Assembly: GCA_019828595.1 (NCBI GenBank)
Contig: JAHQRK010000052.1
Location: 44,712 to 108,711 of the forward strand
DNA: 64,000 bases
Direction: 5' to 3'
From: Aphanomyces cochlioides
Lineage: Eukaryota > Oomycota > Saprolegniomycetes > Saprolegniales > Verrucalvaceae
A program made the position numbers and the translations under genes. How positions within the stretch are numbered: position 1 is the first letter of the stretch; each line of letters starts with the position of its first letter. The notes under the pieces are model-generated. The model had not been told where the DNA came from, did no database searches, and was given only the letters and a program-made list of their open reading frames with translations. Positions 9,014 through 20,576 of this stretch are shown here, in pieces.

Positions 9014-10483
9014 CCAAGGAAATGAAGACGAGCAAGAACAATTTACAACTGTCACAGCTGCTAGAAATTTCAAACAAGGCAGTTCACGAGCAAAAAACGG
9101 GCTCAGGTGGGTGCCCACAGCACTTATTGGACAGGGCGATCACATTTCAGTCTATGGATGTACCGTACGCCAAAACAATATCCGTGTAACGATTTTTTGG
9201 TAGTAAGTGATACTAGTACATCGTTTGATTTCGTTGGAGAAACTCAAAAATCGCGAGGATTTCACTCGACTCCATGTGTCAAGCGCACCCACATCGAATG
9301 CAGTTACGGGCGGACAACTTGCGCACAAATTGTAGCCCCCCTGCTGAAGGGTCCCTGTTCTTGGGGAAAACTTCCACCTTTAGAGAAATCAAGCTTCGCC
9401 ACCCCATCGGATTCCCAGCATCTCTTGAATGTGGCCAACTCTCTAAGAGGAGCATGTTTGAGGATCATTTACAGGGAACGACAGTTAATAAGGCCTAGGG
9501 GTTGTTAACTGTCGTGAGCATCCTTATATAGTCAATCTAATGAGTAAACCAACACAAAACGAAACTATTTCGAAGTCAAGAGACGATCCGACATGGATTG
9601 TTTAACACCAATATCACAGGGATCTTGACTCCACATCCGATCTGATCCCTTCCTGCCTCTTAGTCTGACCTTCCCTTCTAACCTTAACCAAACTTCCTTT
9701 CGCTCTGTTCTACCGAGCGTCCCCTCTGCCTCCCCTCAGTCCGATCTGCATGAATAGGACGAATCTCCAAAGGCCTGTCACCAGGTGTTTCATCGTGAGT
9801 GCTCACAACTGTCACTGTCACGGGCCGTGACAACAACAATCGAAGGTCCGGGCATGTGGACCTCAGGAACCGACTGTCTTCGCAACAATGCGCCAGGATT
9901 GGAAGAAGGAAAGGGCTACATAAACTTCGGTAGTGTGTGTTCCTCTGGAGTAAAGTACTACGTAGTAGTAGTAGATCGAGCAAATGGAGAAGATGCAAGT
10001 CTATAAACATCTTATATAGAATGGACGAGAGTCCGAGGACGCTCGAACTAGAATCTTAAAGGTTTGAAAGTGATCAATTGATACAAGGCATAAAAGAGTT
10101 TGACAAGCTTCAATCAAGGGATCTTAGACTGTCCTACGGCCGTCGTTCTACTACATGAAGTTTAGGGGTGACTCAGCCAAAAAATCGTGGAAATACTTTG
10201 AGTCACGTTAGTCAGCGTTCTCAACGTATTGCCAACTGCCTCGGTGGCCGAATCGCAAACGAATTTTCGGATCCCGAATTTCAACACATCGTTGAAGAAA
10301 CCGAAGGCATTCTTTTGACTATCAAGCACACTCTTGAGTCCGCTGTGAACTTTGCCGAGGAGAAGTTTGAGAACAAACTCCACGAATTGTTGCATCGCAA
10401 GCTTCTTCCAGTTATCAAATCTCGCGGTTACAACTAATTTTAATTAGTTAGTTTCATCCAATCACATTCATTGAACTTGAACC
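9014..10483. other. No gene recognised
   Basis: Only short frames without recognisable content. A frame open at 10159-10437 (ending KLLPVIKSRGYN) lacks an ATG; it lies just before the gag-like fragment and could be part of the same decayed element. Confidence 0.5.
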
Positions 10484-10862
10484 ATGGAATTTAAATATTT
10501 TGTCCACGTGTTCAAAGGAAAGTCGTTCAGTGAGTGGTACACTCGACTCCTTTCCTTCCTCGAATACAAAGAAGTCGACGCTGTCGTTGAAGGCACTATG
10601 CCCGATACTGATCCCGAATACACAAACAAGAACCGTCTGGCGAAAGCTCTTATACTCGCCGCACTCGATGACCAACACGTGCGAATGGTTAAGAAGTTCA
10701 ACATGCTTCTTCCATGATAAACATACTCCGCGACCGATATGGCAACAAGTCATTTCAACCCTCTGAATCTGCACGCGTGTACTGCGACCGCTTCAAGATG
10801 ACAGATGTTCTTGATGCCAATGTCAAGATTGACCATGGCTTTGCAGTTCATCAATTTTGCCG
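10484..10862 (+). pseudogene. Copia-type gag fragment
   Basis: ATG in good context (accATGG) opens 77 codons: FKGKSFSEWYTRLLSFLEY ... YTNKNRLAKALILAAL, the pattern of copia Gag (F-G-x-x-F-x-x-W, then the N-x-x-A-x-x-x-I region). A frameshift near 10712 leads into NILRDRYGNKSFQ ... VYCDRFKMTD, the usual continuation. Nothing of pol follows. It is a different copia lineage from the 24-kb element. Confidence 0.4.
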
Positions 10863-11053
10863 TAACAGTCATACGTCTGAAAAGAAAGCTTGTTCCGTTT
10901 TGCTGGTCAGTCAGTCAAGTCCAAACGTTTCTGGCTTTGAACAAGTCGGTCTCTTGTGTCGCTGCGCTGAGAATACTGATAGCGCATTACAAATGCATTG
11001 TGGGAATTGTGAAAAGCCCTCTTTTCCTCTTTTCTGCGATTGCTAGTCATGTC

Positions 11054-11509
11054 TTATACTCTGGAATATGTAACTCTGTACCTGAACTTGTAGTCAAATG
11101 CGTCTGCAAAAGCTTTCCATATGCGGTCAAATACACGTTGTCGCTCTTCTGGTGACCTCATTGCGAGTTCTTCGACGTGTAAGCACATGAGAAAAATGGT
11201 GTAACCGCTGTGGTCCTGAACAAATTGATTCAGGTTGATATCGAATTCTCGGAAACTCTCAAAGTCACGAGGAACGAAGCGTATTTTTGGATCGTACAAT
11301 GATGAACCATGTGCTGGCCGTCCTCGCTTGATCCTGCACAGTAAACAGGACTTGTAAGGGATGGTCGTTGATTCATCCATGAACGACGACCAGTGTCGCA
11401 ATAGTCCACAGAGTGTGCATCGAATTTGGCAGACCTCGTCGTGTTCTCTGGAGCGCATCAGGTGTCCCAAATTCATCAGGTGTTCCAAAATGCCCCTGAC
11501 TGGGGGCAT
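11054..11509 (-). CDS. Hypothetical 151-aa protein with a C4 zinc motif
   Basis: Opens at an ATG (11509) and closes at 11054. Residues 30-60 contain CTLC, about 22 residues, then CLLC, a treble-clef or zinc-ribbon spacing; the rest is mixed charged and hydrophobic with no recognised domain. No transposon gene flanks it directly. Six regularly spaced CCAAT boxes lie just upstream, which favours a transcribed gene. Function unknown. Confidence 0.4.
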   Translation of the reverse strand: MPPVRGILEHLMNLGHLMRSREHDEVCQIRCTLCGLLRHWSSFMDESTTIPYKSCLLCRIKRGRPAHGSSLYDPKIRFVPRDFESFREFDINLNQFVQDHSGYTIFLMCLHVEELAMRSPEERQRVFDRIWKAFADAFDYKFRYRVTYSRV

Positions 11510-11514
11510 TTACC

Positions 11515-11653
11515 AGCCAATCAGGTTTGTTCATGTTTTTAGCCAATCAGATTTCTTTCATATTTTTAGCCAATCAAAGGACTTTTCGTATTTTTAGCCA
11601 ATCAAATGACTTTTATTTTTAGCCAATCAAAATGCTTTATATTTGAACCAATC
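11515..11653 (-). promoter_or_regulatory. Array of six CCAAT boxes
   Basis: CCAATCA (mostly within TTTTTAGCCAATCA) recurs at 11517, 11543, 11570, 11598, 11623 and 11648, spacing 25-28 bp, ending just before the ATG of the 151-aa minus-strand gene. On that strand the motif reads TGATTGGCT. The core is the NF-Y/HAP binding sequence. Confidence 0.45.
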
Positions 11654-11868
11654 ACATTGATTCATTCGTTTACTCAATCATGTACACTGTACACCAAGAG
11701 CCGTAAAATAACTAATTCTGGTTAATAGTGCACCCAAGAGCAAAAATTGACTCCAGCGTGGCGCACTTGAATCTTGTACTACAGTACCTGTAAGCAACAC
11801 GGGAAATAAAGTCCTTCTTGGATTGCATGTTGTGTCTTGAAATGCCACAACGAAGAGCAGTGTTTGTG

Positions 11869-11885
11869 TCATTGTCGAAATTGCC
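11869..11885 (+). promoter_or_regulatory. Core promoter of gene A copy 1
   Basis: Same 17-mer and 17-nt spacing as at 1079, here behind an unrelated upstream sequence. Confidence 0.55.
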
Positions 11886-11902
11886 GTCAAGAAATATCTC
11901 CC

Positions 11903-12421
11903 ATGCGTGTCTTGATCCCCCTTGCGCTGGCTATTTCTACCGTCGTGGCTTTCAACCAACCTCGCCAAGACTCGTCATTTATGGCGACCCATCAGCAAGT
12001 CCGCACGGACTCTGTGATCCAAGAAAACCGCATTCTGCAGCAAGACGCGTCATTCGCTTCGTACTACACGCCTAAGAGACAACTGGTAGCCAATGGTCTC
12101 CTGAGTTGTTTCGGAGGCAAGTGCGGCAAATCCGCCAACAAGCCTGCTAGCCAACCTGCTAGGCAACCTGCTAGCGAAGACCCGCATAGGACCCAGGTCT
12201 ATCCCTTTGCGCCTGGTGCGAAAGAGAGAATTGCGAAGCACAGGCAAGAACGGGCGCAAGAACGGGCGAATAGGCCTCCGGAGCCCAAGAAACAAATCGA
12301 ATACCCCAAAGACATGCGTTCGGAAAGTGACCGCCGTGCTGATATAGCTGGAGTGTTTCCTCTCGCGCCTGGTGCGAAAGAGAGAATTGCGAAGAAGAGG
12401 CAAGGGGCATCTTCGTCTTAA
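11903..12421 (+). CDS. Small secreted protein, family member A (copy 1)
   Basis: 172 aa, identical to 1113-1631. It is the first gene of the main array, with a new upstream flank beyond the core promoter, so its expression may differ from copies 2 and 3. Confidence 0.7.
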   Translation: MRVLIPLALAISTVVAFNQPRQDSSFMATHQQVRTDSVIQENRILQQDASFASYYTPKRQLVANGLLSCFGGKCGKSANKPASQPARQPASEDPHRTQVYPFAPGAKERIAKHRQERAQERANRPPEPKKQIEYPKDMRSESDRRADIAGVFPLAPGAKERIAKKRQGASSS

Positions 12422-14028
12422 AGTCGCTCGCGTAGCCGTCAAAGTTAGTGCACCTCACTGAAGCAGTCACATGTGTCCATTTCGGACTATATTTTTGAAT
12501 GTACTCGTTTAAGCATTTGCACGTTCTTAACACTTCATTAACATGCAACAATTTCCACGATGCTACAAGAGCCCCAACGCGTATGTGTTATTGATGAGTG
12601 GAGGAGAACTTTCGTCCTATCCCCCCGGCCATTTCGGCTACATCGCCTCTGAAATCGCATTTGATACAACATTTTCTGCACGTGGTACATTCATGGCCAT
12701 GAGCAATCACGATAGCATTCAGACACTTGGCATGACGCTCATCCCGCGCTTCAAGAGCCACGAGGCATGCATGATAAAACACGTGGGACGAGCATTGTAC
12801 ATGCCTCTTGGACGCGCGCTTTAACTTGTGCGCGTCATGTATGCTAACAACCACGTGGCAACAAAGCCATGAAGGTCGAGTCTCGTCAAGTTCTACTACT
12901 ATTAGTAGTATGCTTTAAGAGGACAGGATATTCTCTTCTCCAATTCGAACTCATGGGGATTGATTCGATGCAATGCGATATCTCTCAACACGCAGGTGGT
13001 GTCATAAGAATACTAACGACGCACTGTTCTACCATGCAAAGCCAAACTGACTTATGAAATGGACTTTTATAGCAGTGCAGTACACTCCGGCTTACTATTA
13101 ATAGTACAGAAAAGCCTCCCACGAGGAAATCTTATCGTACAGTATGAACTGTTGAAATCAATAAGTATTAAATGACAAAGGTATTATCAAGTGTGTTACT
13201 GTTTGCCATTGGTGAGAATATTTGGAGGCTGAGCAGTAAATCAAAAGGTTCATTATGAGATTATTCATGATGGATAAAATTGAAAGCAGAGTACACAAGA
13301 GAAAATGCTGAATGATTGGAAACAAGGACAAATTGAATAGGCGTGAGTGTAAGGTTAGAATCTAGTCACGAGACGATCAAAACCAACAAACTCATTTCTT
13401 ATGGTGATTACATGGGCAGCTGGTGAGTATTCGATATGGTCATCTTAGATTGGATACTTGGACTATGATATATTATGTACTGTCAAAAGTAATATTTGAA
13501 CCTCTGAAAAATGCTTTCTTCGTGGGAGGCTTCACTGTATGGCTTATGGAATCCAGTCGGTTTCTAGCCGTTCTCCTTCCACATGTCTCTCGACCAGCAA
13601 ACCAAGGATGCGCTCCTCGCCGCATCCATTTCAAGATACAATAGATCCAGGTATCAAAAACAAGTTTTTCAATCAAAGCACAATTTATCAATTCATTATA
13701 TTAGATAATACATATATAAAGATGTCTACAAAAAAATGTGCCATATGGCAACATGTTCACTTTTCTCGCAAAAACGGTCTTTTCGTGGAAAAATTCATTC
13801 ATCTATCAACATTAAATTTTCTATCAATGACTTCAATATTTTGCAAGTAGCACATTTTTTTCACTGAAGACATGACATATTTCAAATTTTGTGATACTTC
13901 TGCGACATCAAGCATCTCAATCGTGTATATGTCTGGCTACACAACTACGACTGGTTCCTGTTAGACATGAAATGAATGGATGCGTTCATTAGACTCTGTA
14001 TTGCATAATACGCTACATTTTCAATTCG

Positions 14029-15285
14029 ATGGACGTCCTTGCACGTCTAACTGAAGCAAGCTCGCAAGAGCGAGAGAATCTTCGACGCGCAAGCCTTTTG
14101 TTTAGTGAGTCCGTCCAGGTCACGGAGGATGCCGACGGTAACTCCTACTCTGGTCACTTCGACACACCCACGATTGACCGTTTCGCTGCTCAAGGACCTC
14201 TTGCTATGTTGACCATGACCAACTTTTCGATGTCTGAATTCAACTCCCTCTGGGCGCTTTGCGAAGCCGACGTACATGCAAGCTGGTACGAAGGACATGG
14301 CCGGCGCAATCAGTCAAGCGCGAAGGACGCGTTCTTCATGCTTTTGTCTGTATTCAAGCATTACAGCTCATGGGACAAACATGCCGCCGACTTCAACATT
14401 CGCGTGCCTACATTCGAACGCATGATGACAAGGATGATGGCTATCGTCGAACCTCTCTTGGCATCGCTCCTTATCCAGCCTGTGACTATGACGGCACAAC
14501 GCCGCGAACATTTCATCTTTGAACATTATCCACAAGCGCTGTATGCAACGGACGTGAAGTTTCAGCCTGCGAATCGTCCGTCTCGAAGCTACCTTGAGGC
14601 CAAGCGATACTTCTCACCCAAGCACAAGCTGTATGGCTTCAAACTTGAAGGTAGTGTTGCACAGCCTGGCCGATTTGTGTGCGTAAGTGACCATGAACCT
14701 GGCTCTGTCTCGGACCTGACGATCTTTTTGAATCGTATCGAGCACCACAAGAAGGCTTTGAAGAAGACGGAAGGCGAGTTGCGAATTCCAGACAATGGAG
14801 AAGGTTCTACGGATTTTCCTGACTCATGGGCAGTACTGCAAGACAAGGGCTACAAAGGTGCAGACGAAGCTGCCAGGAGCATTCGCCCCACGAAGAAACC
14901 CATTGCATCTGCTCTGACGCGTCAAGACCTCGAGCGTAATCAACGAGTGTCGTCAGATCGTGTGCTTGTGGAGAACATGTTTGGCAGAACCTGTCAACTA
15001 TGGAAGATTGCGTATACGACGTTTACGTGGTCTGAAGGCAAGTACGACATGGTGCAACGCCTTGTCTGGGCTCTCACCAACTACCATACGTCAATGCATC
15101 CCTTACGAGTTCAAGATGGCGGGTTCTATCGCGAAGTACTGGCGCGGTACTACAGTATGGGTGAAGGCCGTGCTGAGAAACGCCGGCACCAACGTCAAGC
15201 CAGTGAGGATAGACGCAATGTGCGTCTCGAGTTTGATCGCGCGGGAAGACAAGGATTACTAGATTCTCAATTGTCTCAAATGTAG
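14029..15285 (+). CDS. DDE_Tnp_4-type transposase (418 aa)
   Basis: Cut-and-paste transposase of the PIF/Harbinger/IS5-like DDE_Tnp_4 class. The catalytic triad is readable: D175 (ATDVKFQP), D229 (HEPGSVSDLTIF) and E315 (VENMFGR), with the usual QDKGYKG turn at 271-277 between the second D and E. The N-terminal 170 residues carry the region preceding the catalytic fold; the C-terminus (about 380-418) is Arg-rich and may bind DNA. Length is typical and there is no frameshift, so it may still be active. It starts at the first ATG, about 390 bp inside the left terminus. Confidence 0.88.
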   Translation: MDVLARLTEASSQERENLRRASLLFSESVQVTEDADGNSYSGHFDTPTIDRFAAQGPLAMLTMTNFSMSEFNSLWALCEADVHASWYEGHGRRNQSSAKDAFFMLLSVFKHYSSWDKHAADFNIRVPTFERMMTRMMAIVEPLLASLLIQPVTMTAQRREHFIFEHYPQALYATDVKFQPANRPSRSYLEAKRYFSPKHKLYGFKLEGSVAQPGRFVCVSDHEPGSVSDLTIFLNRIEHHKKALKKTEGELRIPDNGEGSTDFPDSWAVLQDKGYKGADEAARSIRPTKKPIASALTRQDLERNQRVSSDRVLVENMFGRTCQLWKIAYTTFTWSEGKYDMVQRLVWALTNYHTSMHPLRVQDGGFYREVLARYYSMGEGRAEKRRHQRQASEDRRNVRLEFDRAGRQGLLDSQLSQM

Positions 15286-15424
15286 GTATGTCTCTACTGT
15301 AGGTCTTCTTAGTTTTTGTAATCATACATTAACATAAAGTGGGGGCTGCTCAAACGGGGGCCATGCTCCTTTTTTTCTACCATAGGGACAAAATTTTCCT
15401 GCTACCTTTCACGGCCCACCGATA

Positions 15425-15503
15425 TGGTAGCCCTCACGGGGACTCGAACCCGGGTCAGCTTCTAAGGTGTTCCAAGTCTTAACAACTAGCCCGTGTTGGA
15501 ACC
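15425..15503 (-). tRNA. tRNA-like sequence in transposon copy 1
   Basis: Identical to 557-635: A- and B-box-like elements and a mismatched acceptor stem. It lies between the transposase stop and the right terminus. Confidence 0.35.
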
Positions 15504-15946
15504 TTGAAAACGAGCCACATTTCTCGCAAAAAGTAAATATGTCTCTCAACTGACCATGTGTTTACACAATTACAGTTCATTTTCACATATTATCCTTTTT
15601 ATATCAATTTCACTTATCAAATTGTAATTATTCTGTTTATAGTATTGAAATACGCTATATAATATAAATTTTGTCATATTAAAAAAGTCATGTTCTCATA
15701 TAAAACTTGGTTTTTGATACTTGGGTCTAATACTACCCGTAGTATGTATTAACAATGGGCTAACGTTAGACGTAAACAGACGTGTCATATTGTCCAATCC
15801 TTTGTCAAGAGAACCTGAAATAATCCACTCACCTTGTGTCGACCAAGTATTCGTTTTGCTCGATTGCAGCGTTCGCGGAACGATTCTTGCAACCGCAGCG
15901 TTGCATGTTGTGTCTTGAAATGCCACAACGAAGAGCAGTGTTTGTG

Positions 15947-15963
15947 TCATTGTCGAAATTGCC
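15947..15963 (+). promoter_or_regulatory. Core promoter of gene A copy 2
   Basis: Same 17-mer, 17 nt before the ATG. Confidence 0.55.
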
Positions 15964-15980
15964 GTCAAGAAATATCTCCC

Positions 15981-16499
15981 ATGCGTGTCTTGATCCCCCT
16001 TGCGCTGGCTATTTCTACCGTCGTGGCTTTCAACCAACCTCGCCAAGACTCGTCATTTATGGCGACCCATCAGCAAGTCCGCACGGACTCTGTGATCCAA
16101 GAAAACCGCATTCTGCAGCAAGACGCGTCATTCGCTTCGTACTACACGCCTAAGAGACAACTGGTAGCCAATGGTCTCCTGAGTTGTTTCGGAGGCAAGT
16201 GCGGCAAATCCGCCAACAAGCCTGCTAGCCAACCTGCTAGGCAACCTGCTAGCGAAGACCCGCATAGGACCCAGGTCTATCCCTTTGCGCCTGGTGCGAA
16301 AGAGAGAATTGCGAAGCACAGGCAAGAACGGGCGCAAGAACGGGCGAATAGGCCTCCGGAGCCCAAGAAACAAATCGAATACCCCAAAGACATGCGTTCG
16401 GAAAGTGACCGCCGTGCTGATATAGCTGGAGTGTTTCCTCTCGCGCCTGGTGCGAAAGAGAGAATTGCGAAGAAGAGGCAAGGGGCATCTTCGTCTTAA
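15981..16499 (+). CDS. Small secreted protein, family member A (copy 2)
   Basis: 172 aa, identical to 1113-1631. The transposon right end lies 250 bp upstream, so the transposon supplies everything beyond the short proximal promoter. Confidence 0.7.
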   Translation: MRVLIPLALAISTVVAFNQPRQDSSFMATHQQVRTDSVIQENRILQQDASFASYYTPKRQLVANGLLSCFGGKCGKSANKPASQPARQPASEDPHRTQVYPFAPGAKERIAKHRQERAQERANRPPEPKKQIEYPKDMRSESDRRADIAGVFPLAPGAKERIAKKRQGASSS

Positions 16500-18105
16500 A
16501 GTCGCTCGCGTAGCCGTCAAAGTTAGTGCACCTCACTGAAGCAGTCACATGTGTCCATTTCGGACTATATTTTTGAATGTACTCGTTTAAGCATTTGCAC
16601 GTTCTTAACACTTCATTAACATGCAACAATTTCCACGATGCTACAAGAGCCCCAACGCGTATGTGTTATTGATGAGTGGAGGAGAACTTTCGTCCTATCC
16701 CCCGGCCATTTCGGCTACATCGCCTCTGAAATCGCATTTGATACAACATTTTCTGCACGTGGTACATTCATGGCCATGAGCAATCACGATAGCATTCAGA
16801 CACTTGGCATGACGCTCATCCCGCGCTTCAAGAGCCACGAGGCATGCATGATAAAACACGTGGGACGAGCATTGTACATGCCTCTTGGACGCGCGCTTTA
16901 ACTTGTGCGCGTCATGTATGCTAACAACCACGTGGCAACAAAGCCATGAAGGTCGAGTCTCGTCAAGTTCTACTACTATTAGTAGTATGCTTTAAGAGGA
17001 CAGGATATTCTCTTCTCCAATTCGAACTCATGGGGATTGATTCGATGCAATGCGATATCTCTCAACACGCAGGTGGTGTCATAAGAATACTAACGACGCA
17101 CTGTTCTACCATGCAAAGCCAAACTGACTTATGAAATGGACTTTTATAGCAGTGCAGTACACTCCGGCTTACTATTAATAGTACAGAAAAGCCTCCCACG
17201 AGGAAATCTTATCGTACAGTATGAACTGTTGAAATCAATAAGTATTAAATGACAAAGGTATTATCAAGTGTGTTACTGTTTGCCATTGGTGAGAATATTT
17301 GGAGGCTGAGCAGTAAATCAAAAGGTTCATTATGAGATTATTCATGATGGATAAAATTGAAAGCAGAGTACACAAGAGAAAATGCTGAATGATTGGAAAC
17401 AAGGACAAATTGAATAGGCGTGAGTGTAAGGTTAGAATCTAGTCACGAGACGATCAAAACCAACAAACTCATTTCTTATGGTGATTACATGGGCAGCTGG
17501 TGAGTATTCGATATGGTCATCTTAGATTGGATACTTGGACTATGATATATTATGTACTGTCAAAAGTAATATTTGAACCTCTGAAAAATGCTTTCTTCGT
17601 GGGAGGCTTCACTGTATGGCTTATGGAATCCAGTCGGTTTCTAGCCGTTCTCCTTCCACATGTCTCTCGACCAGCAAACCAAGGATGCGCTCCTCGCCGC
17701 ATCCATTTCAAGATACAATAGATCCAGGTATCAAAAACAAGTTTTTCAATCAAAGCACAATTTATCAATTCATTATATTAGATAATACATATATAAAGAT
17801 GTCTACAAAAAAATGTGCCATATGGCAACATGTTCACTTTTCTCGCAAAAACGGTCTTTTCGTGGAAAAATTCATTCATCTATCAACATTAAATTTTCTA
17901 TCAATGACTTCAATATTTTGCAAGTAGCACATTTTTTTCACTGAAGACATGACATATTTCAAATTTTGTGATACTTCTGCGACATCAAGCATCTCAATCG
18001 TGTATATGTCTGGCTACACAACTACGACTGGTTCCTGTTAGACATGAAATGAATGGATGCGTTCATTAGACTCTGTATTGCATAATACGCTACATTTTCA
18101 ATTCG

Positions 18106-19362
18106 ATGGACGTCCTTGCACGTCTAACTGAAGCAAGCTCGCAAGAGCGAGAGAATCTTCGACGCGCAAGCCTTTTGTTTAGTGAGTCCGTCCAGGTCAC
18201 GGAGGATGCCGACGGTAACTCCTACTCTGGTCACTTCGACACACCCACGATTGACCGTTTCGCTGCTCAAGGACCTCTTGCTATGTTGACCATGACCAAC
18301 TTTTCGATGTCTGAATTCAACTCCCTCTGGGCGCTTTGCGAAGCCGACGTACATGCAAGCTGGTACGAAGGACATGGCCGGCGCAATCAGTCAAGCGCGA
18401 AGGACGCGTTCTTCATGCTTTTGTCTGTATTCAAGCATTACAGCTCATGGGACAAACATGCCGCCGACTTCAACATTCGCGTGCCTACATTCGAACGCAT
18501 GATGACAAGGATGATGGCTATCGTCGAACCTCTCTTGGCATCGCTCCTTATCCAGCCTGTGACTATGACGGCACAACGCCGCGAACATTTCATCTTTGAA
18601 CATTATCCACAAGCGCTGTATGCAACGGACGTGAAGTTTCAGCCTGCGAATCGTCCGTCTCGAAGCTACCTTGAGGCCAAGCGATACTTCTCACCCAAGC
18701 ACAAGCTGTATGGCTTCAAACTTGAAGGTAGTGTTGCACAGCCTGGCCGATTTGTGTGCGTAAGTGACCATGAACCTGGCTCTGTCTCGGACCTGACGAT
18801 CTTTTTGAATCGTATCGAGCACCACAAGAAGGCTTTGAAGAAGACGGAAGGCGAGTTGCGAATTCCAGACAATGGAGAAGGTTCTACGGATTTTCCTGAC
18901 TCATGGGCAGTACTGCAAGACAAGGGCTACAAAGGTGCAGACGAAGCTGCCAGGAGCATTCGCCCCACGAAGAAACCCATTGCATCTGCTCTGACGCGTC
19001 AAGACCTCGAGCGTAATCAACGAGTGTCGTCAGATCGTGTGCTTGTGGAGAACATGTTTGGCAGAACCTGTCAACTATGGAAGATTGCGTATACGACGTT
19101 TACGTGGTCTGAAGGCAAGTACGACATGGTGCAACGCCTTGTCTGGGCTCTCACCAACTACCATACGTCAATGCATCCCTTACGAGTTCAAGATGGCGGG
19201 TTCTATCGCGAAGTACTGGCGCGGTACTACAGTATGGGTGAAGGCCGTGCTGAGAAACGCCGGCACCAACGTCAAGCCAGTGAGGATAGACGCAATGTGC
19301 GTCTCGAGTTTGATCGCGCGGGAAGACAAGGATTACTAGATTCTCAATTGTCTCAAATGTAG
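18106..19362 (+). CDS. DDE_Tnp_4-type transposase (418 aa), copy 2
   Basis: Same protein as 14029-15285 with D175, D229 and E315 intact and no frameshift. Confidence 0.88.
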   Translation: MDVLARLTEASSQERENLRRASLLFSESVQVTEDADGNSYSGHFDTPTIDRFAAQGPLAMLTMTNFSMSEFNSLWALCEADVHASWYEGHGRRNQSSAKDAFFMLLSVFKHYSSWDKHAADFNIRVPTFERMMTRMMAIVEPLLASLLIQPVTMTAQRREHFIFEHYPQALYATDVKFQPANRPSRSYLEAKRYFSPKHKLYGFKLEGSVAQPGRFVCVSDHEPGSVSDLTIFLNRIEHHKKALKKTEGELRIPDNGEGSTDFPDSWAVLQDKGYKGADEAARSIRPTKKPIASALTRQDLERNQRVSSDRVLVENMFGRTCQLWKIAYTTFTWSEGKYDMVQRLVWALTNYHTSMHPLRVQDGGFYREVLARYYSMGEGRAEKRRHQRQASEDRRNVRLEFDRAGRQGLLDSQLSQM

Positions 19363-19501
19363 GTATGTCTCTACTGTAGGTCTTCTTAGTTTTTGTAATC
19401 ATACATTAACATAAAGTGGGGGCTGCTCAAACGGGGGCCATGCTCCTTTTTTTCTACCATAGGGACAAAATTTTCCTGCTACCTTTCACGGCCCACCGAT
19501 A

Positions 19502-19580
19502 TGGTAGCCCTCACGGGGACTCGAACCCGGGTCAGCTTCTAAGGTGTTCCAAGTCTTAACAACTAGCCCGTGTTGGAACC
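19502..19580 (-). tRNA. tRNA-like sequence in transposon copy 2
   Basis: Identical to 557-635 and 15425-15503. Confidence 0.35.
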
Positions 19581-20023
19581 TTGAAAACGAGCCACATTTC
19601 TCGCAAAAAGTAAATATGTCTCTCAACTGACCATGTGTTTACACAATTACAGTTCATTTTCACATATTATCCTTTTTATATCAATTTCACTTATCAAATT
19701 GTAATTATTCTGTTTATAGTATTGAAATACGCTATATAATATAAATTTTGTCATATTAAAAAAGTCATGTTCTCATATAAAACTTGGTTTTTGATACTTG
19801 GGTCTAATACTACCCGTAGTATGTATTAACAATGGGCTAACGTTAGACGTAAACAGACGTGTCATATTGTCCAATCCTTTGTCAAGAGAACCTGAAATAA
19901 TCCACTCACCTTGTGTCGACCAAGTATTCGTTTTGCTCGATTGCAGCGTTCGCGGAACGATTCTTGCAACCGCAGCGTTGCATGTTGTGTCTTGAAATGC
20001 CACAACGAAGAGCAGTGTTTGTG

Positions 20024-20040
20024 TCATTGTCGAAATTGCC
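20024..20040 (+). promoter_or_regulatory. Core promoter of gene A copy 3
   Basis: Same 17-mer, 17 nt before the ATG. Confidence 0.55.
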
Positions 20041-20057
20041 GTCAAGAAATATCTCCC

Positions 20058-20576
20058 ATGCGTGTCTTGATCCCCCTTGCGCTGGCTATTTCTACCGTCG
20101 TGGCTTTCAACCAACCTCGCCAAGACTCGTCATTTATGGCGACCCATCAGCAAGTCCGCACGGACTCTGTGATCCAAGAAAACCGCATTCTGCAGCAAGA
20201 CGCGTCATTCGCTTCGTACTACACGCCTAAGAGACAACTGGTAGCCAATGGTCTCCTGAGTTGTTTCGGAGGCAAGTGCGGCAAATCCGCCAACAAGCCT
20301 GCTAGCCAACCTGCTAGGCAACCTGCTAGCGAAGACCCGCATAGGACCCAGGTCTATCCCTTTGCGCCTGGTGCGAAAGAGAGAATTGCGAAGCACAGGC
20401 AAGAACGGGCGCAAGAACGGGCGAATAGGCCTCCGGAGCCCAAGAAACAAATCGAATACCCCAAAGACATGCGTTCGGAAAGTGACCGCCGTGCTGATAT
20501 AGCTGGAGTGTTTCCTCTCGCGCCTGGTGCGAAAGAGAGAATTGCGAAGAAGAGGCAAGGGGCATCTTCGTCTTAA
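20058..20576 (+). CDS. Small secreted protein, family member A (copy 3)
   Basis: 172 aa, identical to the other A copies; it is followed 1.5 kb later by the divergent paralogue A'. Confidence 0.7.
   Translation: MRVLIPLALAISTVVAFNQPRQDSSFMATHQQVRTDSVIQENRILQQDASFASYYTPKRQLVANGLLSCFGGKCGKSANKPASQPARQPASEDPHRTQVYPFAPGAKERIAKHRQERAQERANRPPEPKKQIEYPKDMRSESDRRADIAGVFPLAPGAKERIAKKRQGASSS

Larger units (their letters stand above)
11823..13639 (+). repeat. Host tandem unit with gene A, 5'-truncated (copy 1)
   Basis: Identical to 1033-2849, including the C6 run. Homology starts abruptly at TTGCATGTTGTG, 46 bp before the core promoter, so the distal upstream region differs from the other copies. Confidence 0.85.
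13643..15728 (+). mobile_element. PIF/Harbinger-like transposon, complete (copy 1)
   Basis: 2,086 bp bounded by inverted repeats: left AGATCCAGGTATCAAAAAC, right (reverse complement) AGACCCAAGTATCAAAAACC, both followed by AAGTTTT. The 3-bp target duplication AAT lies at 13640-13642 and 15729-15731. The unoccupied site GATACAATACTACCC exists at 2846 and 21790, which fixes the borders. Contents: one transposase gene and a tRNA-like sequence. No Myb-type second gene is seen. Confidence 0.85.
15729..17716 (+). repeat. Host tandem unit with gene A (copy 2)
   Basis: Full 1,988-bp unit between two transposon copies. It differs from copies 0 and 1 by one C in the run near 16699 (C5 instead of C6). 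Confidence 0.85.
17720..19805 (+). mobile_element. PIF/Harbinger-like transposon, complete (copy 2)
   Basis: Identical to 13643-15728 at an offset of 4,077 bp, flanked by AAT (17717-17719 and 19806-19808). The same insertion point in two successive units shows that unit plus transposon was duplicated together, not inserted twice. Confidence 0.85.
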
